Source of the DNA: JAGNLV01 sp964612145
GTDB taxonomy: Bacteria > Zixibacteria > MSB-5A5 > GN15 > FEB-12
Direction: 5' to 3'
Length of the DNA: 64,000 nt
Assembly (NCBI GenBank): GCA_964612145.1
Contig: CAZTBP010000022.1
Span: 1-64,000, forward strand
The position numbers were made by a program, and so were the translations under genes. How positions within the stretch are numbered: the first letter of the stretch is position 1; each line of letters begins with the position of its first letter. The notes under the pieces are model-generated. The model saw only the letters and a list, made by a program, of their open reading frames with translations, searched no databases and was not told where the DNA came from. This document shows positions 52,638-61,673 of the stretch, one piece after another.

Positions 52638-53669
52638 ATGTACAACCAAAATGGTGAAAAACGCGGCCACGCTATCGCCCTGTTCTCCGGCGGACTCGAC
52701 TCCGCCCTGGCTATCCTGCTGATGCTGCGACAGAATATCGAAGTTACCGCCCTGACTTTTATGACCCACTTCGGCTGTGATCTCGGCGACCGCTCCTCCT
52801 GTGGCGCCGATCCGTACCCCGCCGCCGAGAAATTCGGGTTCAACGTCAAACTCATGCACCTCGGCCAGAAATTCGTCAACATCGTCGAAAAACCCAGATT
52901 CGGCCGGGGCAAAAACATGAACCCCTGTACCGACTGCCGCATCCTCATGCTCTCCGAGGCCCGCCAGTTCATGGAGATGGTCAACGCCGACTTCGTCATC
53001 ACCGGCGAGGTCATGGGCCAGCGCCCCATGTCGCAAGTCAAACCGCGCCTGAAAATCACCGAGGAAGAATCCGGTCTCCAGGGCAAACTTCTTCGCCCCC
53101 TCTCTGCCAAGTGCCTCACCCCGACCGAACCGGAACGCTCCGGTATGGTCGACCGCGACCAACTGGAGGGAATCCAGGGCCGTTCCCGCAAACGACAACT
53201 CGAACTGGCCAAGCAATTTGGCCTCGAGGATTACCCCACTCCCGCCTCCGGCTGCCTCCTGACCGACCGGGGCTACTCCAACCGACTGCGCGACCTCATG
53301 GCCCACACTGACCGGCTCACTTTCGATGATCTCAATCTTCTCAAAGTCGGCCGCCACTTCCGCCTCGACAACGGCGCCAAGGCCATTGTCGGTCGCAACG
53401 AACAGGACAACAAACAGCTCATGGGATACAAACGCCCCCACCACCTGCATATCGAGGCCCTCGGCATCGGATCACCGGTGACCCTGCTGATCGGATCGAA
53501 CAAATCCGACGACGTCATCCGCAGGGCCGCCGCCATCACAGCCCGATATGCCGACGCTAAAACCGCGCCAGAAGTCGAAGTCACTATTTTTAACGGCGAT
53601 AATTCGCAGCGGAAAGTGGCCGTGAAACCGGCCGAAGACGAGGCTATCCAGCCCCTGCTCATCAAGTAA
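52638..53669 (+). CDS. ThiI/MnmA-like PP-loop enzyme with DUF814-like C-terminus
   Basis: About 343 residues. The ATP-pyrophosphatase motif is ALFSGGLDSALA, and NPCTDCRILML gives a CxxC that suits sulfur transfer. VITGEVMGQRPMSQVK and GRSRKRQLELAKQFGLEDYPTPASGCLLTD are typical of a thiouridine synthase-like family. The C-terminal part (LKVGRHFRLDNGAKAIVGRNEQDN) resembles the DUF814/NFACT-R domain. It probably thiolates a tRNA base; whether at U8, U34 or elsewhere is unknown. ATG at 52638 and TTG at 52632 are both possible; neither has a good ribosome-binding site. Confidence 0.82.
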   Translation: MYNQNGEKRGHAIALFSGGLDSALAILLMLRQNIEVTALTFMTHFGCDLGDRSSCGADPYPAAEKFGFNVKLMHLGQKFVNIVEKPRFGRGKNMNPCTDCRILMLSEARQFMEMVNADFVITGEVMGQRPMSQVKPRLKITEEESGLQGKLLRPLSAKCLTPTEPERSGMVDRDQLEGIQGRSRKRQLELAKQFGLEDYPTPASGCLLTDRGYSNRLRDLMAHTDRLTFDDLNLLKVGRHFRLDNGAKAIVGRNEQDNKQLMGYKRPHHLHIEALGIGSPVTLLIGSNKSDDVIRRAAAITARYADAKTAPEVEVTIFNGDNSQRKVAVKPAEDEAIQPLLIK

Positions 53670-53690
53670 CCCCCTTCCGACCAGATACAG

Positions 53691-53718
53691 AAAAAGGCCT
53701 CGATTCGCATCGAGGCCT
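53691..53718. terminator. Likely bidirectional terminator
   Basis: AGGCCTCGAT (53695-53704), loop TCGC, ATCGAGGCCT (53709-53718): a perfect 10-bp stem. The minus-strand side ends in TTTTT; the plus side is CT-rich. It lies just after the PP-loop gene. Confidence 0.7.
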
Positions 53719-54050
53719 CTCTCTCCTCACCAATCGGGAAAGCTAACAAGCAGTTTAACCGCCAAGAAATACTGCTCAACACTTCCTTGGTAATGCACAG
53801 GTTGCGGGTCTATCCATTACCTTGCTACCCGATAGCTATTATATATACAAACTTCGTGCCAAACACACCATAAGTCGCTCAAGTAACGCCCCAACAACTA
53901 CTTACACCCACCAGCGCCTTCTCGCCCTGACCCCGATAAGCGCCAATATCGCAGGACTTGTGGCTGTCTCGTCGCAGATTCTGCTTGCCTCATCTTACTC
54001 AATGAGAAACTTGCCATCCCCAAAAAGTATTTGCGCCTGCTGTACGGCAC
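53719..54050. other. Intergenic region between convergent genes
   Basis: About 330 bases bounded by two hairpins. A plus-strand frame (53822-54085) runs across it but has no ribosome-binding site and no recognisable protein; I do not call it. Confidence 0.4.
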
Positions 54051-54086
54051 AAAAAAACTCACCCGCCGGAGTCACCGGCGGGTGAG
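54051..54086 (-). terminator. Strong terminator of the secreted-protein gene
   Basis: CTCACCCGCCGG / CCGGCGGGTGAG (54058-54069 and 54075-54086), a 12-bp stem with a 5-nt loop, followed on the minus strand by seven T (54057-54051). Confidence 0.85.
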
Positions 54087-54144
54087 CAAAATCGTAGTCT
54101 TCGCTGTGCGCTTGCTTAATTCAACACACTAAGCTCAGCCGCAA

Positions 54145-54963
54145 TTACTTCAGCAGCATCATCTTCTTCGTATCCACGTTCTGGTCCGTCTCGATACGAT
54201 AGAAATACACGCCACTGGAATACTGCGACGCATCCCACGTTACAATGTGAGAACCGGCTTCAAGCTGATTATTGACCAGCGTCTCAACCTGCTGACCCAA
54301 AACGTTGTAAATCGACACGTTCACCTGCGACGCCTTCGGCAGATCAAAGGAGATCTCCGTCGACGGGTTGAACGGGTTCGGATAGTTCTGGTTCAACGCG
54401 AACGACTGCGGTACGTTCGGACCGGTCAGGTTCGCCAGAGAGACATTGATCGGCTGGAATTCCGGATACTCGGTCCGCTGACCAATTTGACCATTGTCAT
54501 ACGTGTGATAGACAAACATCAGGGCATGGCCCGGGTTGGTCATCTCAAACGTCTGAATGTCGATCTGATTAACCGATTCATCTTCAACCGTGAAAACCAG
54601 GTTAGCAACAACACCGGTGCCGGCTTCCAGATCCGGCTTCGCCTCTGCCGAGATTTGCGGCAACAGGCCGATAATCACCCGATTGTCTTCGTTGTTGATA
54701 TTGGCAATCTTCAGATCAAAGTACTCGGTCCGAGTACCTTCAAATGTGACCGCCTCCAGCGTTACCCCTTCAGAAAACTGAAGCGGAATATCCATTGCAG
54801 TCAGATTGGCTTCGTTCGTTACCACCAGCGGTACCTTTACCGTATTGGCTTCCTGAATCTCGGCCTTGCCGACCGCGAACTTATGGGCCGAGCCGGCAAA
54901 CACCAACGCGGGTGTCAGCAGAATGGCCACGGCGACCATAAGGATGTTTACTCGTTTACTCAA
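54145..54963 (-). CDS. Secreted cohesin-like protein with C-terminal sorting domain
   Basis: 272 residues. Signal peptide (hydrophobic residues 6-22, ending LVFAGSAH). The middle (about 25-170) is beta-rich with VPLVVTNEANLTAMDIPLQF and LVFTVEDESVNQIDI, like cohesin/CBM-type domains. The last 90 residues are a FlgD-like/T9SS sorting domain: LNQNYPNPFNPSTEISF to SGVYFYRIE and the end KKMMLLK. The same domain ends the 20783-22465 protein. A strong terminator follows, so expression may be high. Confidence 0.82.
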   Translation of the reverse strand: MSKRVNILMVAVAILLTPALVFAGSAHKFAVGKAEIQEANTVKVPLVVTNEANLTAMDIPLQFSEGVTLEAVTFEGTRTEYFDLKIANINNEDNRVIIGLLPQISAEAKPDLEAGTGVVANLVFTVEDESVNQIDIQTFEMTNPGHALMFVYHTYDNGQIGQRTEYPEFQPINVSLANLTGPNVPQSFALNQNYPNPFNPSTEISFDLPKASQVNVSIYNVLGQQVETLVNNQLEAGSHIVTWDASQYSSGVYFYRIETDQNVDTKKMMLLK

Positions 54964-55576
54964 GGTTCACCTCCTCGGAACTGAATGTGACTTTCTTGCA
55001 GCCGGAACGTCGGCTATCAATCCTTTGCGCCATTCCGGCCACACTCTATCATCCGTAACACGAATTTTCTAAAGCCTGTCTCGTTTCGTCCTAAAGGTGC
55101 TGCGTATGTTTGGATTGCAATCGGGGCGGTTCTGGTGTGGAACTCTATCCTAATTATAGACTCAGGCCGGATTTTGTCAAGCGGTATGTCGGGCGCCGCT
55201 ATCCCTGCGTTTATCCTTTCCTACGGTCTTTCCAACCTCTCACGAGTCTAATGCGTCCGTCACTAAGTGGTACACCAACGCTATACCCTTGGTTCCATGC
55301 GATCCAGTAAAAAAACGTCAGTTTATCTGTAAAGTTTTGCCCGTCATATGCTATTTTCGCCCCCCACAACCGGCGCAAATCATGCGATTTTCGACCCACG
55401 CCGCCCACGTTTCCAACCGAATCGCACACCAGCTGCAGGCCCTACTCCGAAACACCCCGCTAAAAACCGCTCACTTCCACCTGTTCACACCCCTGACTAA
55501 ATGCTTGACCCCATCCCCGCACTGGCGTAAACTGGTGGCGTTTAACACACAACAGTCTCTTTCATCCGGAGGTGAC
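54964..55576. other. Divergent intergenic region upstream of the OPT gene
   Basis: About 610 bases. The OPT frame is open back to 55289, but those residues are rich in His, Pro and Gln, with no membrane pattern or homology to OPT proteins, so it is left as non-coding. An AT-rich stretch with TAATTATAGAC lies near 55150. No repeat or RNA gene is seen. Confidence 0.4.
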
Positions 55577-57562
55577 GTGGAAAAACCTGCCCCTACCGAG
55601 GAAAAGTACGAACCGGTCATAAAGGCCGGAATGTCGGTGCCCGAAGTTACCTGGCGGGCCCTTGTTCTCGGCGCCATAATCTCAGTCCTCTTCGGCGTCG
55701 CAAACGCATATCTCGGCCTGAAATTCGGGATGACCGTCTCCGCCTCAATCCCGGCTGCGGTTATCTCGATGGCCGTCCTGCGCCTGTTCTTTAAGAAAGT
55801 CTCGGTCCTGGAAAACAACATCGTCCAGACCGTCGGCTCCGCCGGTGAATCACTCGCCGCCGGTATCATCTTCACCATCCCGGCCTTCTTCATCTGGCAG
55901 GCCAACGAAGAACTCGTCGCATCCGGCTACTACCACGAAATCTCCAAAATGCAAATCTTCTGGCTGTCCATGCTCGGCGGCTCCCTGGGGATCCTCCTCA
56001 TGATTCCCCTGCGAAAGTACCTCGTCGACCGGGAACACGGCCGCCTGGCTTTCCCCGAAGGCACCGCCTGCGCCGAAATCATTGTTGCCGGCGACGAAGG
56101 CGGCAGCAAAGCCCGCATGGTCTTCATGGGTATCGGCTTAGGCGCCCTCTACAAAATCGGCATGAATATGGCCAAGCTCTGGTCCGAATCAGTCAACTAT
56201 GACTTCAAAAATGTCCTGCGCGGCGGCACCATCGGCATCGATGCCACCCCCGCCCTGCTCGGCGTCGGCTACATTATCGGACCGCGCATCGCCGCCCTCA
56301 TGATGGGCGGCGCAGTCCTCGGCTACCTCGGCATCGGCCCGCTGATCATGTTCATCGGCGAACAGCTCCCCGCCGGCACCATCGTCTCACCCGGCGAAAT
56401 CCCCATAGCAGATATGGACTCCGGGCAGCTTCGCCAGTACTACATCCGCTACCTCGGTGTCGGTGCCGTCGCCCTCGGCGGATTTGTCTCCCTGATCAAA
56501 TCCCTCCCGGTCATCTTCTCCTCCTTCAGCAAAGGCTTCGGCGAACTGCTCGGCAAAAAAGTCGGCGACTCCGAGGTCCCCCGCACCGACAAAGACATTC
56601 CGATGAAATGGGTCCTCCTCGGCGTCATTGGCGTTATCGTCGCCATCTGGGCCCTGCCGGGCACTGAACTTCACCTGCTCGGCGCCGCCCTTGCCGTCCT
56701 CTTTGGCTTCTTTTTTGTCGTCGTCGCCGCTCGCATTGTCGGTATCGTCGGCTCATCATCCTCACCGGTCTCCGGCATGACCATCGCCACCCTGCTTGTC
56801 ACCAGCCTCATCCTGCTGTACTTCGGGGTCGAAGGCACCGCCGGGATGGTCACTGTCATGTCCGTCGGCACTATCGTCTGCATCGCTGTCTGCATGTCCG
56901 GTGACATCGCCCAGGACCTCAAGACCGGCTACCTCCTCGGCGCCACCCCCTGGCGACAACAGCTCACCGAGTTTGTCGGACTGATCTTCCCTGCTCTGGC
57001 AATGGGAATTACGATCTACTACCTCAACGAAGTTTTCGGCTTTGTCCCCGGCCAGACCGGCCGCACCCATCTGCTTGCCCCGCAGGCAAACATCATGGCC
57101 ACCGTCGTGCAGGGCGTCATGCACGCCAACCTCCCCTGGGCCCCGATCCTTGTCGGCGCCATGATCGCCGGCGCCGTCGAACTGCTCGGCATCAGCTCCC
57201 TCCCGGTCGCAATCGGACTGTACCTCCCGCTCTCGCTCTCCTCACCGATCATGACCGGCGGCCTCGTGGCCTACCTCATGAAACGTGTATCGCGAACCGA
57301 CGAACAGGCCCGCTCGCGGCGCGAAGGAGGCATTCTCTTCTCCTCCGGCCTTGTGGCCGGCGACGCCCTCATCGGCGTATCCGTCGCCTTCCTGATCGGT
57401 GGCATCGGCTCCTACATGGAATTCTACGACTCTCACGAGGGCATGTGGAACACCGTTACCGGCTCCTTTGGTCCGTGGCTCTCGCTTATCATGTTCGCGG
57501 GGCTGACAACCGTCCTGGCCCTGCTGGCCTACCACGGTCTCAAAAAGAAAGATACGGTGTAG
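55577..57562 (+). CDS. OPT family oligopeptide transporter
   Basis: About 661 residues with some 14-16 membrane helices. GTG at 55577 follows GGAGG by four bases and gives a short acidic N-terminus before the first helix (VTWRALVLGAIISVLFGVAN, then LGLKFGMTVSASIPAAV). LVDREHGRLAFPEGTACAE-type text and ASSSPVSGMTIATLL-like GSSSSPVSGMT match bacterial OPT proteins, which import peptides or metal chelates. The substrate is unknown. A REP-like palindrome lies between it and the next gene. Confidence 0.92.
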   Translation: MEKPAPTEEKYEPVIKAGMSVPEVTWRALVLGAIISVLFGVANAYLGLKFGMTVSASIPAAVISMAVLRLFFKKVSVLENNIVQTVGSAGESLAAGIIFTIPAFFIWQANEELVASGYYHEISKMQIFWLSMLGGSLGILLMIPLRKYLVDREHGRLAFPEGTACAEIIVAGDEGGSKARMVFMGIGLGALYKIGMNMAKLWSESVNYDFKNVLRGGTIGIDATPALLGVGYIIGPRIAALMMGGAVLGYLGIGPLIMFIGEQLPAGTIVSPGEIPIADMDSGQLRQYYIRYLGVGAVALGGFVSLIKSLPVIFSSFSKGFGELLGKKVGDSEVPRTDKDIPMKWVLLGVIGVIVAIWALPGTELHLLGAALAVLFGFFFVVVAARIVGIVGSSSSPVSGMTIATLLVTSLILLYFGVEGTAGMVTVMSVGTIVCIAVCMSGDIAQDLKTGYLLGATPWRQQLTEFVGLIFPALAMGITIYYLNEVFGFVPGQTGRTHLLAPQANIMATVVQGVMHANLPWAPILVGAMIAGAVELLGISSLPVAIGLYLPLSLSSPIMTGGLVAYLMKRVSRTDEQARSRREGGILFSSGLVAGDALIGVSVAFLIGGIGSYMEFYDSHEGMWNTVTGSFGPWLSLIMFAGLTTVLALLAYHGLKKKDTV

Positions 57563-57598
57563 CGCCTGCAACAGCGAACAGCATCTGTGGTATAAGTA

Positions 57599-57628
57599 GT
57601 AGTGCCGGAGGTGACCTCACCTCCGGCA
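57599..57628 (+). repeat. Perfect REP-like palindrome with GTAG
   Basis: GTAG (57599-57602) is followed by a perfect 26-bp palindrome (57603-57628) made of TGCCGGAGGTG and its complement around a short centre. It lies in an 88-bp gap between two same-strand genes, with no T-run after it, so a REP element is more likely than a terminator. Confidence 0.65.
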
Positions 57629-57650
57629 CTCTGTTACCGGATAGATCGAG

Positions 57651-59825
57651 ATGAAAGACTTCCTGCACCAAAACAAGACCGGCCTGATCGTCGCCGCTGT
57701 CGCTGTGGTTGTCCGATGGCTCTACGTCATCGAACTCTCGACCGACCCGGCTTCCTCCGTCCCCATCGTCGACGAAAAGTGGCACTGGCTCTGGGCCAAA
57801 GAAATCCTCAACGAATCCTTCTTTGGCGAGGGAAGCTGGTTCCGTGCCCCGCTCTACCCCTACTTTCTCGCATTCCTGCACTTCATCGGTGGTGGTTCGA
57901 TTTTTGTGGCCAAGTTCCTTCAGGTCATCGTCGCCGGCGGCACCGCTTTCTACATCTTCCGACTCGGCGAACACGTCTTCGGCCGCACCACCGGACTCAT
58001 CGCCGGACTCATTTACGCCTTCTACGGCACCATGCTCTTCTATGAAGCCATGTTCCTCATCCCGGTCCTGTTCCTGTTCTTCACCGTCTGGGGCATGTAC
58101 CGCCTGATTGCCTACCAGGACTCCGAGAGCCTCCGGACCTGGCTCTTCACCGGCCTCGTCTTCGGCCTCGCCACCATCAGCCGCCCGAATATACTCTTGG
58201 TCATGCCGCTGCTGATGCTCTGGGCCATGTTCTTCACTCCCGGCGGCCAGACGCTTTTGAGCAAACTCCGCAAACCGGTCCTGATCGGGATCGGCCTTGC
58301 TATCGCTATCGCCCCGGTCACCGCCCGCAACCTGATTGTCACCTGCGAACCGACCCTGATTTCCTCGCAAGGCGGCATCAACTTCTACCTCGGCAACAAC
58401 CCCGTCGCCAGCGGCCTCGCTATGCAGATGCCGGAGGTACCGCTCAACGAAGCCCTCAGCTGGCGCCAGTTCCAGCCGGCCACTCACGCCGCCGCCGAAC
58501 GGCTCGCCGGACGGTCCCTTACCGAGGCCGAGGCCTCTGCCTTCTGGACCGACCGCACTATCGACTTCATCACCGAAAACCCCGGCGACTTCCTCGGCCT
58601 CGTCTGGCGTAAAACGATCTACCTCATGTCCGGGTTCGAAAACTCCGACAACTCCGACATCTACTTCGAACGGCAGAAGTCCGTCCTCTATTCACTCCTG
58701 CTGTGGGACGGTCCCATCGATTTCCCCTTTGGCCTGCTGTTCCCGCTCGCCATCGCGGGAATCTACGTCCGCCGCCGTGACTTCAGGAAACTCCTCCCCC
58801 TCTACCTGTTTATCCTCGGCTACATCCCGACCATCGTGCTTTTCCTCGTCACCGCCCGCCACCGCCTGCCGCTGATCCCCTTCCTTGCCATCCTCGCCGC
58901 AGCCGGAATCGTGCAGGCGGTCGCCCTCTGGCGCAAACGGAACTATGCCAACCTTGCCATTGCCGGTGTCCTGTTCCTCGGGATTCTCTTGATCTTCAAC
59001 CGCACATACTACGAAGAAGGCGGGCAGAACAATTTCCAGAATCACTTCAACGCCGGTATCAAACAGGAACACCTCGGCAACCTGCAGGAAGCCGAACAAG
59101 AATACTTAGCTGCAAAACGATACTATGCCGAATCACCCGCCCTGCTGACCAACCTCGGCCACGTCCAGTTTCAACTCGGCAAAGTCCAACAGGCGGCGGA
59201 AAACTATGAAACTGCCCTGCAATACAACCCCGACTACCATCGCGCCCTGAACAACCTCGGTCAGTTAGTCGAATCCAAGGGCCTGGCCGACTCCGCCCTA
59301 ACCCTCTACCAGAAAGCCGTCGCCAACTTTGATCCCAACCTCGCCCGCCAGGAGGAACTGGCACAAATACTGACCAACCTCGCTAATCAATTCCACCAGC
59401 GTGATGAAATCGACATGGCCGCCCGAGCCTTTGACTCCGCCATGGTCCTGGCCCCCACGACTCCCGAGGTCTTCCGGCAAAGCGCCGCCTTCTATGCGCG
59501 CACCCGGAACTTTACCGTCTCGGACAGCCTCTTCCGACGTCTCCTGCACCTGACCACGCTCTCCGCCACTGACTACTTTAATTGGGGATTATCATATATA
59601 CAGCGAGGACAGTTCGAGGATGCCATTTTCATGCTAAGAAAGAGCCTGAACCAGAACGCATCCCTCTTCCAGACCCACTACTTGTTGGCTGTTGCGTATT
59701 TCGAAAGCAACCGCCCTATCGAGGACGTCATGCAGCACCTGAACCGCACCCTTGAACTCAACCCACAGTACCAGCCCGCCCTCGAATTGAAGCAGCAGAT
59801 CGAACAGGCCGGCCTCAACCGCTAA
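57651..59825 (+). CDS. GT39-type membrane glycosyltransferase with TPR repeats (paralogue)
   Basis: 724 residues, the same architecture as 32772-34940. The first loop has VDEKWHWLWAKEI with the candidate catalytic Asp, then SWFRAPLYPYFLAF, ATISRPNILL, and VTARNLIVTCEPTLISSQGG with a loop GNNPVASG. The C-terminal part carries TPRs (QEHLGNLQEAEQEYLAAKRY, NPDYHRALNNLGQL, and others) to the end. The two proteins have matching segments in both halves and are evident paralogues. The acceptor may be a protein or a polymer in the periplasm. Its stop overlaps the opposing GGDEF gene by 4 nt. Confidence 0.85.
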   Translation: MKDFLHQNKTGLIVAAVAVVVRWLYVIELSTDPASSVPIVDEKWHWLWAKEILNESFFGEGSWFRAPLYPYFLAFLHFIGGGSIFVAKFLQVIVAGGTAFYIFRLGEHVFGRTTGLIAGLIYAFYGTMLFYEAMFLIPVLFLFFTVWGMYRLIAYQDSESLRTWLFTGLVFGLATISRPNILLVMPLLMLWAMFFTPGGQTLLSKLRKPVLIGIGLAIAIAPVTARNLIVTCEPTLISSQGGINFYLGNNPVASGLAMQMPEVPLNEALSWRQFQPATHAAAERLAGRSLTEAEASAFWTDRTIDFITENPGDFLGLVWRKTIYLMSGFENSDNSDIYFERQKSVLYSLLLWDGPIDFPFGLLFPLAIAGIYVRRRDFRKLLPLYLFILGYIPTIVLFLVTARHRLPLIPFLAILAAAGIVQAVALWRKRNYANLAIAGVLFLGILLIFNRTYYEEGGQNNFQNHFNAGIKQEHLGNLQEAEQEYLAAKRYYAESPALLTNLGHVQFQLGKVQQAAENYETALQYNPDYHRALNNLGQLVESKGLADSALTLYQKAVANFDPNLARQEELAQILTNLANQFHQRDEIDMAARAFDSAMVLAPTTPEVFRQSAAFYARTRNFTVSDSLFRRLLHLTTLSATDYFNWGLSYIQRGQFEDAIFMLRKSLNQNASLFQTHYLLAVAYFESNRPIEDVMQHLNRTLELNPQYQPALELKQQIEQAGLNR

Positions 59826-60820
59826 TACTTTTTCCGGCGTTCCAGCATGTAATTCGAACCAGCCTTGCTCTTGGTCGCCTTCTTCAGATCCGCCAGCATC
59901 TTGGACATCTCCCCCGGATGCGCAAATGTCCCATTCTGATTCAACAGCACCGCAATCGAAATTGTCAGCAGCGGAAAGTTCTCGATTTCCCCCCGACGGC
60001 TCGTGGTCGTTATGAACCCCCGCTCCCGATCTTCATCCTCGTACCGATACGGAATCAGCGTGTCAAACGTCTCGATCATCGCCTCACACACGTGCTCCAC
60101 CTCGTCCGTCGGAACCATGAAAATAAAGTCGTCTCCCGCTATATGCCCCACAAACGCCCCCGGACACAAATCACACACCGTATCCTTTACCACCCGCGCT
60201 GTCAGTTGAATCACCTTGTCCCCCGAGAAATAGCCGTAGTAATCGTTGTATGCCTTAAAATTGTCAAGATCCACGTACCCCACCGCAAACTCCGCCTGCA
60301 TATCCAGCAGCCGTGCAATCTCACGCTCGATAATTGCCGGGCCCGGCAACCGCGTACTCGGATTAATCGAAAGATCCCGCCGCGACCGTGCGATCGTCTG
60401 CCGTATTCGCACCTTAACCAGCTTATCCCGCCACTGCCCGTATATGAAATCCTCCGCCCCGCGCTCATACGCCGCAATCATGATCGAATCGGGCGGATCC
60501 GGGTGGTATACAACTACCGGGATAATCGAAAGAAAAACATTGTCCTTAATAGTCCGAATCAGCTCAATTTCTTTGGAAAGGTCAAAGCGACTGCCGATTA
60601 TAATCGCATCGATCGGAAATCGATGGCACATCGTAACCAGCGTCTCGACACCGCCGAAGTAGTGAAACGATAAATGCTGACCGGTAAAAAACTGCCTGAG
60701 ATGAAAATCAAGATCCACCCCCGCCTGCTTTATCGCAAAGTGATAAGCCGGTTTTCGAGGCGAGTCACTTGTCTTTGGACCCGGCCAGCTCCCGAGGATG
60801 GTATTTTCGATGCTCCGCAA
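59822..60820 (-). CDS. Receiver-like/degenerate GGDEF protein
   Basis: 332 residues. The N-terminal part (about 25-145) has a receiver-like fold (DAIIIGSRFDLSKEI, then SIIPVVVYHPDP, then AYERGAEDFIYG) but lacks a standard phospho-acceptor pocket I can assign. The GGDEF domain follows: VGYVDLDNFKAYNDYYG, then the signature region GHIAGDDFIFMV, where GGDEF reads AGDDF (228-232). No I-site RxxD is seen in the usual place. It may therefore be inactive or bind c-di-GMP or GTP only. The ATG is inside the xer gene end (56-nt overlap); a later start is possible. Confidence 0.75.
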   Translation of the reverse strand: MRSIENTILGSWPGPKTSDSPRKPAYHFAIKQAGVDLDFHLRQFFTGQHLSFHYFGGVETLVTMCHRFPIDAIIIGSRFDLSKEIELIRTIKDNVFLSIIPVVVYHPDPPDSIMIAAYERGAEDFIYGQWRDKLVKVRIRQTIARSRRDLSINPSTRLPGPAIIEREIARLLDMQAEFAVGYVDLDNFKAYNDYYGYFSGDKVIQLTARVVKDTVCDLCPGAFVGHIAGDDFIFMVPTDEVEHVCEAMIETFDTLIPYRYEDEDRERGFITTTSRRGEIENFPLLTISIAVLLNQNGTFAHPGEMSKMLADLKKATKSKAGSNYMLERRKKY

Positions 60821-61673
60821 TTATATAATCCCGGTCTACAGTAGTATAAATCTGTGTTGTACTTATATCGGCATGACCGAGCATTTCTTGCACCACCCGA
60901 AGATCTGCGCCCCCCTCAAGCATATGTGTTGCAAAGGAATGACGAAGCGTATGAGGCGACACCGGCTTGTCGATACCCGCCTTCGCCACCAGCTTTTTGA
61001 CGATTTTCCACAGCCCCACCCGTGAAAACGACTTCCCTAAGTTGTTTCGCAACAGCAAAGTACCACTTTTTTCGTCCTTTTTATCCTCCGCCGTCGCCAA
61101 ATGACTCTCAACCGCCGACCTGGCATATCCCCCCAGCGGAACCAGCCGCTGCTTGTTGCCTTTTCCCGTTACCCGAATAAATCCCGCCTCAAATTCAATA
61201 TCAGACAATTTTAGTCCAATTAACTCCGAAATCCGCAGCCCGCTCCCGTACAGCAACTCTATAATCATCCGGTCCCGCCGCCCATTTCTCGGCTGCTCCT
61301 GAGCCGCCTCAATCATCCGTTCGATCTCCCGAGGCGACAAATAATGCGGATGATACCGCATAATTTTCGGCGCCATGATAGCCCCCGCCGGATTTTCCTT
61401 GATCACCCCCGCCTCCACCAGGTAACCAAACAACTGCTTCACCGAAGAAATCTTACGGGATATTGTCGACGGCTTCCGCCCCTGCTGCCCGAGATACCCT
61501 ACGTAAGTCAGTACCATCCGGCTGTCAATCTTCTCCGGCGAAACGTTTCCAGCTGTCTCAGCAAATTCCGCAAGATCTCGCCGATACGCCGCCACCGTAT
61601 TCGCCGCCAGCCCCCGCTCCAGCTTGAGATATCCCAGGAAATCGTCGATATGCAACGCCAGCGCACCCATCAT
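60765..61673 (-). CDS. Tyrosine recombinase of the XerC/XerD family
   Basis: 302 residues from the ATG at 61673, which overlaps the comF stop (TGATG). The N-terminal SAM-like domain (FLGYLKLERGLAANTVAAYRRDL) is followed by the catalytic domain with YGSGLRISELIGL (Arg), VTGKGNKQRLVPL (Lys), HTLRHSFATHMLEGG (His-Arg), LGHADISTTQIYT (His and the nucleophilic Tyr). This is the full active-site set. The likely role is chromosome dimer resolution; whether C or D is not certain. Confidence 0.93.
   Translation of the reverse strand: MMGALALHIDDFLGYLKLERGLAANTVAAYRRDLAEFAETAGNVSPEKIDSRMVLTYVGYLGQQGRKPSTISRKISSVKQLFGYLVEAGVIKENPAGAIMAPKIMRYHPHYLSPREIERMIEAAQEQPRNGRRDRMIIELLYGSGLRISELIGLKLSDIEFEAGFIRVTGKGNKQRLVPLGGYARSAVESHLATAEDKKDEKSGTLLLRNNLGKSFSRVGLWKIVKKLVAKAGIDKPVSPHTLRHSFATHMLEGGADLRVVQEMLGHADISTTQIYTTVDRDYIIAEHRKYHPRELAGSKDK

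Noticed and set aside
54058..54086. Palindrome considered as another REP element
   Set aside because: It has no GTAG, and a run of seven T on the minus strand marks it as the terminator of the adjacent secreted-protein gene.
55289..55576. 96-codon N-terminal extension of the OPT transporter
   Set aside because: The GTG at 55577 has GGAGG before it, and the extension lacks family similarity or a membrane pattern.
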